Assembly (NCBI GenBank): GCA_031427625.1
Contig: JANPNV010000074.1
Span: 1-43,121 of the forward strand
Reading direction: 5' to 3'
DNA length: 43,121 bases
Origin: JADKIH01 sp031427625
GTDB taxonomy: Bacteria > Bacteroidota > Bacteroidia > AKYH767-A > 2013-40CM-41-45
In this document: one piece after another, positions 35,834 to 43,121 of the stretch
How the letters are laid out: each line of letters begins with the position of its first letter
Numbering within the stretch: position 1 is the stretch's first letter
The notes under the pieces: model-generated
Databases searched by the model: none
What the model was told of the DNA's origin: nothing
Seen by the model: only the letters and a program-made list of their open reading frames with translations
Made by a program: the position numbers and the translations under genes

Positions 35834-37243
35834 TTAATTTTTGATGAATCGTTTTACATCTACAGTTCTACCCTCTAGATCACTAACACATAGAAAATAA
35901 ATCTGATCCTTCCAGTCATGAATATCGATTGATAAATATTGCTGGCTGATATTATTCATAAAGACTGTCCTGCCCTCTGAATTATTAATTCGAAGTTTAT
36001 ATCCACGGATAGAAGAAAAATTTATTCCGTAATCGATACTAATATGGTTTTTCGAGGGATTAGGAAAAACATTTATCGCAAAATCAGAATTCCACTTCGA
36101 TTGATTGAGGCCTGTTGAAGGATTTAAAATCTGATTACCCAGACTGTCATACAACATTACCCAAACATCCGTGAGTCCCGTCATCGGATCGATGCTATCT
36201 CCAATTGCTGAAAAATTTCCGTTGCCAATATTTATTATTGAACTGATGGTGAGATTATCCCCGATATATTTTGTCCACAAAGTATCGCCCAAACTATCAG
36301 TTCTCCAGATAAAGTCTTTTCTATGTCCTGATGAATCTATGCTTCCTGAAATAAGATAATTGGATGCATTATCCCTAATAATTGTATTGAGCGAACTGAA
36401 TGCCGGCCCCCAGCTTCTCGACCATATGGAATCTCCGGTAGAATTCGTCTTCAGCAAATAAAAATTATTTTCATTCACATTAGCTGAATAAAGATCTGTT
36501 GAACCGACTGTAAGAAAGCCAGTTCCACAAATAGCTGACGAATATGCCCGCAAACTTCTTGTAAAACCAGGGTCACTGAAGTATTTATCGAACGATAGGC
36601 TTCCAACTGTGTCCAGACGAAAAATGTTTATTGATGGAGGAGGAAAAGTTGAATTTGTAGCCGTCATCAGATATCCGTTGTCAACAGGAAGCACTTTACC
36701 AAATTCTGTTGAAGTACTTAGTGTGCTGAGGATATTTCCCATTGTATCGGTTCGATATAAATATAAAAAACTGCCCGCTGTTACTGCATCCGAATTTATT
36801 CCAATTGTATATTGATTGTTGTAAATATCCACATAAGAACCTGTTTGCAGACTTGATGAAGCGTCATAATATTTTTTGGTCCATATGGTATCACCTGAAG
36901 AATTCAATCTTAGGAGCCATGCGCGAAGTGAAAAAGTCGGATCAGTATAAGTTCCTATGACAAGAAAACCTCCATCGCTTGTTTGCACTAGAGAACTTGC
37001 ATAATCGTCAGAGTTTGGGGTGCCGAATTTTTTTGACCATTGCAGATTTGCCAAGGCATCAACCTTAATCATAAAAATATCTGATCCCAGCGAATCAGAT
37101 TCTCCCAATAGAGCATATCCCCCATCGGCAGTTTTTATCATTTCATAACCATGATCGAGCCCCGGACCACCGAAGGTTTTACCAAAAGTTTGTATTGTCA
37201 GTAGTGATAGAAATAAAAGGATTTTGTGCGAAATACTATTCAT
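35834..37243 (-). CDS. Secreted delta-60-type propeller with T9SS type A sorting domain
   Basis: From ATG 37243 (MNSISHKILLFLSLLTIQTFG, signal peptide) the protein has 469 residues; the frame opens at 37306 but the first 21 codons would sit in front of a normal signal peptide. The body consists of propeller-like repeats with ADGGYALLGESDS, SDGGFLVIGTYTD, NLQWSKKFG and SGDTIWTKKYYD, the same family as the propeller half of the protein at 32107. Here it is not followed by Ig-like repeats but goes straight to the type A sorting domain (VFPNPSKNHISIDYG to VKRFIKN). It is the opposite arm of a convergent pair. Function unknown. Confidence 0.87.
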   Translation of the reverse strand: MNSISHKILLFLSLLTIQTFGKTFGGPGLDHGYEMIKTADGGYALLGESDSLGSDIFMIKVDALANLQWSKKFGTPNSDDYASSLVQTSDGGFLVIGTYTDPTFSLRAWLLRLNSSGDTIWTKKYYDASSSLQTGSYVDIYNNQYTIGINSDAVTAGSFLYLYRTDTMGNILSTLSTSTEFGKVLPVDNGYLMTATNSTFPPPSINIFRLDTVGSLSFDKYFSDPGFTRSLRAYSSAICGTGFLTVGSTDLYSANVNENNFYLLKTNSTGDSIWSRSWGPAFSSLNTIIRDNASNYLISGSIDSSGHRKDFIWRTDSLGDTLWTKYIGDNLTISSIINIGNGNFSAIGDSIDPMTGLTDVWVMLYDSLGNQILNPSTGLNQSKWNSDFAINVFPNPSKNHISIDYGINFSSIRGYKLRINNSEGRTVFMNNISQQYLSIDIHDWKDQIYFLCVSDLEGRTVDVKRFIKN

Positions 37244-37421
37244 GTATATGTGTTTGAATAGTAAAATTAGTTGATTTATTCGATTAGCACACATATTGTT
37301 TTCCAAAAATGAATTAACTGATGAAAAAATAGTTTCATGCCCTCATTTATCTTTATTAATTTAAAGTAATCAAATAAAAAAAAATAAATCAGGTCTTTCT
37401 TGTTTCAAAAAAAAACTTGTC

Positions 37422-38252
37422 ATGAAAAAAATCACTCTCTCACTATTGATATTAATTTTTGTCGCTCAAAAAACTTTTTCAAATATTCAGGACTCAATTC
37501 CCAATTCCGGATTTGAATCCTGGTTTACGACAACATGGTTTGAATTTCCGGCCGGGTGGATGACAAACAACACACAACTTCTTGCATCTACGGTTGTAAA
37601 AGACACCGATGCCTTTTCTGGAAATCTAGCTATGAAGCTTACAAATCAGGGTGCGCTTATTCCTCAGGCATGGTGTGATTTTTCAGTTGCCAATCATCCG
37701 ATAAACTTTATAGGTTATATGAAAGATCTTCTCTTTCCGAACGACTCTGCTATTATTGTCGTACGATTATTCTTAAGCCAACAACTTGTTGATAGCGGAT
37801 ATCTGGTTGTATATGGAGGCATTAATCCCGGTTATACTCCCTTTATTATTCCAATTAGTCAGAACAATATCAATGCTGACTCTTGCCAGATTTCATTTAC
37901 TGGTGGAAATAATTTTCAATCCGATATTTCTTTCGATGATCTTCAATTCGATTACATTAATTCTATTTCCGTTATCAGGAAAATTTCATTTTCCGTTTAT
38001 CCAAACCCGTGTACAGATTACATAATATTAGAAATAACTGATCAACTACCGATTTCAGTTGAGTTATTTAATATTACTTCAGGGAAATCTGAAATACCGG
38101 AAATAAAAAATTGCGAAACTTTATTTCATTCAATGCGAAACTTATGTTCCCGCAAAATAATAGTTGATACAAAATCTCTTGCATCTGGCAATTGGCTAAT
38201 AATAGTTCGAAAAGAAAATCAGTTTCAAAGCGCACTGCTAATAAAAAATTAA
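37422..38252 (+). CDS. Secreted PCMD-like protein with T9SS type A sorting domain
   Basis: The 276-residue precursor has a signal peptide (MKKITLSLLILIFVAQKTFS). The mature part starts IPNSGFESWFTTTWFEFPAGW, matching the N-terminal block of PCMD (putative carbohydrate metabolism domain) and related jelly-roll domains, followed by SGNLAMKLTN, DSAIIVVRLFLSQ and FQSDISFDDLQFDY, the conserved end of that domain. A short type A sorting domain follows (VYPNPCTDYIILEI to SALLIKN). A carbohydrate-binding role is plausible, not proven. It is divergent from the propeller at 35834 and 414 bases upstream of the giant Ig-repeat gene. Confidence 0.8.
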   Translation: MKKITLSLLILIFVAQKTFSNIQDSIPNSGFESWFTTTWFEFPAGWMTNNTQLLASTVVKDTDAFSGNLAMKLTNQGALIPQAWCDFSVANHPINFIGYMKDLLFPNDSAIIVVRLFLSQQLVDSGYLVVYGGINPGYTPFIIPISQNNINADSCQISFTGGNNFQSDISFDDLQFDYINSISVIRKISFSVYPNPCTDYIILEITDQLPISVELFNITSGKSEIPEIKNCETLFHSMRNLCSRKIIVDTKSLASGNWLIIVRKENQFQSALLIKN

Positions 38253-38666
38253 AATTGCTTCGATCTATATCAATAAATGACCCTATGCAATAAATTATTA
38301 CAAACAGGAAATAGCCCAAAACCATTAATGGTGTTAACTATTTTTTCGATGTATTCAGAAAACCAACGTTTCTTAATCTTAGACTTAAAATGAAGATAAA
38401 CTTAAATACAAGAAATCGGTAGCAACAATGTGCCATTAATCCTGTTTTTCAGGCTTTTCAAAAAAATACACCTACTCTCTTGCCAATGATCCTTGCATAA
38501 AAGCTGGGATAATTCTATTTTTAACCTTCTCTGCGATGCCTATTACCCTCTGCCTGATGGTTATTAAGTGACTATTTCGAATTGCCATTTCTGCGGCAAT
38601 TTATTGCCATGTGCTGAACTACATGTGGCTTTATATACAATGCAAATCAGAATATTAGTTAAGAGT
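38253..38666. other. Intergenic region upstream of the giant Ig-repeat gene (414 bases)
   Basis: I find no gene here. It contains a 12-base palindrome (ACCATTAATGGT, 38321-38332) followed by a T-run, possibly the terminator of the PCMD-like gene, and a 7-bp inverted repeat (AATTGCC 38580-38586 with GGCAATT 38595-38601, 8-base loop). No clear TTTG-N19-TAnnTTTG promoter is visible before the ATG at 38667. Confidence 0.5.
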
Positions 38667-41600
38667 ATGAAAAAATTTACGTTACTGGTTTTATTATCTG
38701 TTCTTTATAGTATAAATCTCTTCTCCCAAAAAAGCGAAAACAACAATGCAGTTGTTATTCCTTGTTCGGCATTTTCAATTACCCGTCCGTTAAGTGAAAT
38801 TTTCAGAGAGAATCCTGTCGATGAAAACATGATTTACGAAAAGCAAGAATCAGAAGATCGTGAAAACCGTAAGCCACAAAAGTTTCGCAAGTCAGTAAAA
38901 GACGGCCCTCAGTATGGCAACGATCCAAAATCTATTCAAGATAATATGGGTGACGTACCTGGAAGGGCACCTATTTTAAACATAGCAGGACAATCTGCAA
39001 CAGGTTTTCGTCCGATGGATCCTAGTGGCGCATCTGGACCCAATCATTATGTGCAGATGATTAACTCAACTACTTTTAAAGTTTATAATAAAACGACAGG
39101 TGCAGTATTATTAACAGGGACATTGGGAAATCTCTGGTCGCCGGCAACAGCGAATAACGGTGACCCTATCGTTATGTACGACAAAGCAGCAGACCGATGG
39201 TTTCTGGCTCAATTCGGCAGCTCTTCTGACAAAAAAATTTTCATAGCTGTTTCAACTACAAGTGACCCTACAGGTTCATATTATACATACACCTATACAT
39301 CGCCAATTTTTCCTGATTATTTAAAATTCTCGGTGTGGGCAGATGGCTATTACATGACATCGAATCAATCTACTCAAAAAGTTTTTTGTTTTAATCGTGC
39401 CGAGATGTTAGCAGGAAATTCCGGTGCACGATCAATCTATACAAATTTTAGTCCGCCAAATGGAACAGGCTTTTTTGTTCCGTTGCCGGGCGATGCCGCT
39501 GATGGAGTACTACCTACATATGGAACTCCATGTCCGATTTTTTCATATTCTGACAATGGATGGGGTTCTGGATATTCTGATGCTGTAAACATTTATCAGA
39601 TGGCAGTCAATTGGGTTCCGACAACACCAACAGCAACTATAACATTAGCTGCAAATGTTGCAACAGCAGCATTTGATGCTACATATAACTCAAGCTGGGA
39701 TGATGTCTCACAACCGGGAACTACACAGAAATTAGATGGTATCGGTGGAGTTTGTATGTACAGGGCACAATGGAAAACATGGAGCGGATATAATACAATA
39801 GTTCTCAACTGGGCTGTGCAAATAAGTTCAACACAAAGAAGTATCAAATGGTGTGAATTACGACAAAACCAATCTTCAGGAGTATGGTCAATGTATCAGG
39901 AAGGAATTTATACTCCTGATGGAGATACACGCTGGATGGGAAGTATAACTATGGATAATAATGGATCGATAGGATTAGCATATATGAAATCGAATTCCAC
40001 TTCAATTTATCCGGGATTGTACTATACAGGAAGAAGATCATGCGATCCGTTGGGAACATTACCAATAACAGAAACTACTGTTATAGCAGGAACCGGTTAT
40101 CAAACAGGCACAAACCGTGTGGGAGATTATTCTCATATGGCATTAGATCCTGATGGCATTACATTTTGGCATACCAGCGAATTCATGGGCGGAACTTCAG
40201 GAAGCACAGCTGCTAAAACAAGAATTTTTTCATTTCAGTTAACTCCATGTAGTAATACAGCATCAGTAACTATAAGTCAAACTGCAGGAACAAATCCATT
40301 ATGCACAGGTGCTACTGCAACATTTACTGCCACTCCTACCAATGGGGGAACTACACCAATCTATCAATGGCAGGTTAACGGAAGCAATGTTGGAACCAAT
40401 AGCCCAACCTATACTTCTACTTTTACAAGCGGACAGATTTTAACATGCATCATGACCTCTAATCTTTCCGGTGTTACTGGAAGTCCGGCGACATCTAGTC
40501 CAATTACTGTTACAGTTAATAATAATGTAACTCCATCTGTTTCCATTGCATTAACCAGCGGAAGCAATCCATCGTGTGCAGGAGTTCCATTAACATTTAC
40601 TGCTACACCTGTAAACGGAGGCAGTGCACCCTCTTATCAATGGATAGTAAATGGAGTTAATACAGGCACGAACAGTTCAACGTTTTCGTCATCTACAATT
40701 ACAAACGGACAAATCGTAACATGTGTATTAACCTCTAATGAAACATGCGTTACAACTACTACTGCAACATCCAATCCGATAACAATAAGTATTACTACGA
40801 ATGTCCCTCCGACAGTTTCCATTGCTCAGACCGGTGGAACAAATCCTACTTGCGCAGGTGCTTCTGTTTCTTTCACAGCAACAGCAACGAATGCTATAAA
40901 TCCTGTTTATCAATGGCAAATTAATAATGTAAATGCAGGGACTAATAGTTCCTTATTTACTACAACATCATTAGGAAACGGTGATAACATTTCATGTATT
41001 GTAACATCAGATGCAACATGTGCTCCGGCAACTGTATTCACACTCGGTACGGGAACAGCTTTAAATTCGACAACCAGCGATCTTGCTGCGGCATATCCAT
41101 CATATTATGGTAATGGCCGCCAACAATACCTTATACGTGCATCTGAATTAACAACACTTGGTGCAATGGCCGGTAATATTTCATCTTTGGGATTCACTAT
41201 TAATAGTACAATTGGCAGCCCCGCTACGATGAATGGCTATACTATAAAGCTGGCAATGACAGCATCAACTGTTATGACAAGCGCTTTTCTTAATCCTGCA
41301 TTCACTACTGTTTTCGGACCGGTTAATTTTACTCCTGTTGTAAGTTCCACAAACACTCATGCATTTGCTTCACCATTTACATGGGATGGAACATCAAACA
41401 TCCTAATCGATATTTGTTTTTCAAATCAGGTAGTTGGTACTGTCGCTTATCAGAATTATCAGACGACCAGCGCTTTTGTATCGACAACTTATTACCAGGC
41501 TGATGGAGCAACCGGAGCCGGAGCATGTGCTACAGCAACTGTTACCGGCACAGGGTCTATCAGACCAAATATGGTGTTTAATTTTTTATCAAATAGCTCA

Positions 41601-43121
41601 ACAGCAAATTCCAATGTGTTGTCAATGACAGTGAATTCATCTGTTTCTCCGTCAGTAACAATCACTCAAACAGCGGGTACAAATCCACAATGTACAGGAG
41701 AATCAGCATCGTTTACCGCGACGCCGACTAATGGAGGGACTACGCCATCTTATCAATGGAAAATCGGAACAACAAATGTTGGAACGAATTCTTCAGTTTT
41801 CACTACTACAACGCTTGCCAATAACGATGTTGTCAGTTGTATAATAACATCTGATCTTTCCTGTGCTATTCCTGCAACGGCAACATCGACAGGAATTACG
41901 ATGACTGTCAATCCTATTGTTACTCCTGCAGTTTCGATTGCATTGACAACAGGAACAAATCCAACGTGCGCAGGTTCATCAGTCACATTTACTGCAACGC
42001 CGACGAATGGCGGAACACCATCCTATCAATGGAAGGTTGATGGAACGAATGTCGGAACAAACAGCGCAACATTTACGACAACGGCATTAACCAGCGGACA
42101 AATTGTTTCTTGTGTGATGACTTCGACGGCTGCATGTGCAAGTCCGGCGACGGCTACATCAACAGGAATTACGATGACGGTTAATCCAACTGTTACTCCT
42201 GCAGTTTCGATAGCATTGACAACGGGAACAAATCCAACATGTGCAGGTTCATCAGTGACATTTACTGCAACACCGACAAATGGCGGAACGCCATCCTATC
42301 AATGGAAGGTTGCGGGAACAAATGCTGGAACTAACAGTGCAACGTTTACAACAACGACATTAACTAACGGACAAATTGTTACCTGTATAATGACTTCGAC
42401 AGCTACATGTCCAAGTCCGGCGACGGCCACATCAACGGGAATTACGATGACGATTAATCCAACTGTTACTCCAGCAGTTTCAATTGCATTAACAACGGGA
42501 ACAAATCCAACATGCACAGGTTCATCAGTGACATTTACTGCGACGCCGACAAATGGCGGAACACCTTCGTATCAATGGAAGGTTGCGGGAACAAATGCTG
42601 GAACTAACAGTGCAACATTTACGACAACGACATTAACCAACGGACAAATTGTTACTTGCGTGATGACTTCGACGGCTGCATGTATTAGTCCGGCGACGGC
42701 TACGTCAACAGGAATTACGATGACTATAAATCCTGTTGTTACTCCTGCAGTTTCGATTGCATTGACAACAGGAACAAATCCAACATGTGCAGGTTCATCA
42801 GTCACATTTACCGCAACACCAACAAACGGCGGAACACCTTCATATCAATGGAAGATTGACGGAACAAATGCAGGAACGAACAGCGTATCATTTACAACGA
42901 CAACATTAACCACCGGACAAATTGTTACTTGCGTGATGACTTCGACGGCTGCATGTGTTAGTCCGACGACGGCTACATCGACAGGAATTACGATGACGGT
43001 TAATCCAACTGTTACTCCGGCAGTTACGATTGCATTAACAACGGGAACAAATCCAACATGTGCGGGCTCTTCTGTGACATTTACAGCGACACCTACAAAC
43101 GGCGGAACACCTTCGTATCAA
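38667..43121 (+). CDS. Giant secreted Ig-repeat protein, 5' part (truncated by window edge)
   Basis: One frame is open from ATG 38667 (MKKFTLLVLLSVLYSINLFSQ, signal peptide) to the window end: 1485 codons without a stop. I followed the frame through the whole region. The N-terminal part (about 30-530) carries DPSGASGPNHYVQMIN, FKVYNKTTG, DPIVMYDKAADRWFLAQF and similar blocks of a propeller-like family of unknown function found in secreted bacterial proteins. Ig-like repeats then follow with the pattern TxGTNPxCAGxSVTFTATPTNGG, YQWKVxGTNxGTNS and VTCVMTS. Copies start near 40266, 40539, 40815, 41655, 41931, 42204, 42477, 42750 and 43023. Copy three carries an inserted domain of about 190 residues (41038-41595). 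No sorting domain is seen because the gene continues past 43121; a T9SS type A domain is expected at its end. Confidence 0.88.
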   Translation, partial: MKKFTLLVLLSVLYSINLFSQKSENNNAVVIPCSAFSITRPLSEIFRENPVDENMIYEKQESEDRENRKPQKFRKSVKDGPQYGNDPKSIQDNMGDVPGRAPILNIAGQSATGFRPMDPSGASGPNHYVQMINSTTFKVYNKTTGAVLLTGTLGNLWSPATANNGDPIVMYDKAADRWFLAQFGSSSDKKIFIAVSTTSDPTGSYYTYTYTSPIFPDYLKFSVWADGYYMTSNQSTQKVFCFNRAEMLAGNSGARSIYTNFSPPNGTGFFVPLPGDAADGVLPTYGTPCPIFSYSDNGWGSGYSDAVNIYQMAVNWVPTTPTATITLAANVATAAFDATYNSSWDDVSQPGTTQKLDGIGGVCMYRAQWKTWSGYNTIVLNWAVQISSTQRSIKWCELRQNQSSGVWSMYQEGIYTPDGDTRWMGSITMDNNGSIGLAYMKSNSTSIYPGLYYTGRRSCDPLGTLPITETTVIAGTGYQTGTNRVGDYSHMALDPDGITFWHTSEFMGGTSGSTAAKTRIFSFQLTPCSNTASVTISQTAGTNPLCTGATATFTATPTNGGTTPIYQWQVNGSNVGTNSPTYTSTFTSGQILTCIMTSNLSGVTGSPATSSPITVTVNNNVTPSVSIALTSGSNPSCAGVPLTFTATPVNGGSAPSYQWIVNGVNTGTNSSTFSSSTITNGQIVTCVLTSNETCVTTTTATSNPITISITTNVPPTVSIAQTGGTNPTCAGASVSFTATATNAINPVYQWQINNVNAGTNSSLFTTTSLGNGDNISCIVTSDATCAPATVFTLGTGTALNSTTSDLAAAYPSYYGNGRQQYLIRASELTTLGAMAGNISSLGFTINSTIGSPATMNGYTIKLAMTASTVMTSAFLNPAFTTVFGPVNFTPVVSSTNTHAFASPFTWDGTSNILIDICFSNQVVGTVAYQNYQTTSAFVSTTYYQADGATGAGACATATVTGTGSIRPNMVFNFLSNSSTANSNVLSMTVNSSVSPSVTITQTAGTNPQCTGESASFTATPTNGGTTPSYQWKIGTTNVGTNSSVFTTTTLANNDVVSCIITSDLSCAIPATATSTGITMTVNPIVTPAVSIALTTGTNPTCAGSSVTFTATPTNGGTPSYQWKVDGTNVGTNSATFTTTALTSGQIVSCVMTSTAACASPATATSTGITMTVNPTVTPAVSIALTTGTNPTCAGSSVTFTATPTNGGTPSYQWKVAGTNAGTNSATFTTTTLTNGQIVTCIMTSTATCPSPATATSTGITMTINPTVTPAVSIALTTGTNPTCTGSSVTFTATPTNGGTPSYQWKVAGTNAGTNSATFTTTTLTNGQIVTCVMTSTAACISPATATSTGITMTINPVVTPAVSIALTTGTNPTCAGSSVTFTATPTNGGTPSYQWKIDGTNAGTNSVSFTTTTLTTGQIVTCVMTSTAACVSPTTATSTGITMTVNPTVTPAVTIALTTGTNPTCAGSSVTFTATPTNGGTPSYQ
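41931..43121 (+). repeat. Tandem array with an exact 273-base period
   Basis: Equivalent bases (start of GTTTCGATTGC and variants) lie at 41931, 42204, 42477, 42750 and 43023: four intervals of exactly 273 bases (91 codons). Neighbouring copies are nearly identical in DNA as well as protein, whereas upstream copies (40266, 40539, 40815, 41655) are clearly diverged. The array is cut by the window edge. Confidence 0.92.

Noticed and set aside
38580..38601. Hairpin AATTGCC/GGCAATT as a terminator
   Set aside because: The stem is only 7 bp, no T-run follows, and it is over 300 bases past the nearest stop codon.
41753..42805. Minus-strand open frames inside the 273-base array (41753-41986, 42299-42517, 42572-42805)
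   Set aside because: They recur at about the repeat period and are the reverse reading of the same Ig repeats; no start signals and a Val/Ile-rich shadow composition.
40266..43121. Possible CRISPR or satellite array
   Set aside because: The unit is 273 bases and lies in one long coding frame with conserved Ig-like residues; there are no short repeats with unique spacers.

Overview
The window is a stretch of chromosome from a member of the Bacteroidota, probably an environmental gliding or surface-growing lineage. I infer this from many proteins with type IX secretion (T9SS) C-terminal sorting domains (about eight type A and two type B/CHU_C), SprB-type adhesin repeats, PKD and Ig-like repeat arrays, start sites without Shine-Dalgarno sequences, and promoter elements of the Bacteroidota form TTTG-N19-TAnnTTTG. 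DNA is AT-rich throughout. I saw no rRNA, tRNA, CRISPR array, transposase, integrase or T9SS machinery gene.

Layout. 1-126 is the 3' end of an unknown gene. 139-1911 (-) is a DUF885 lipoprotein. 2139-6125 (-) is a NIDO/PKD adhesin with a type B sorting domain and a clear terminator. 6427-7968 (+) is a polytopic GT-C-like membrane protein with no ATG start. 7996-12023 (-) is a tight four-gene operon: cyclophilin, endonuclease I, GNAT acetyltransferase, dipeptide epimerase. Upstream lie single genes for a DUF1579 protein, a two-domain thioredoxin-fold protein and a class I O-methyltransferase (12135-15399, all -).

15549-23855 (+) is a run of four secreted T9SS proteins: a metzincin protease with PPC-like and Ig-like repeats, a lysyl-oxidase-family protein, a two-component-regulator-type propeller and a Kelch protein. 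23930-26334 (-) is a three-gene operon (MauG/CcpA-like di-haem lipoprotein, outer-membrane barrel, small lipoprotein) behind the best promoter in the window. 26502-30788 (-) is a large SprB-repeat adhesin. After a 654-base, very AT-rich gap comes a small AT-hook protein (31443-31667, +) with its own terminator. 32107-38252 holds two related propeller proteins facing each other across a shared terminator, and a small T9SS protein. From 38667 a giant Ig-repeat protein runs off the right edge; its 3' part is a tandem array with an exact 273-base period.

Taken together this is a cell-surface and secretome region: proteases, adhesins, repeat-rich filaments and possible cross-linking enzymes (lysyl oxidase, di-haem enzyme), interspersed with a few housekeeping-type genes. 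The most unusual items are the bacterial lysyl oxidase, the length-invariant repeat arrays (237, 255 and 273 bases), a foreign domain nested in one Ig repeat, and the AT-hook gene under an extremely AT-rich leader. Most function calls rest on recognised motifs; substrates and partners are inference.
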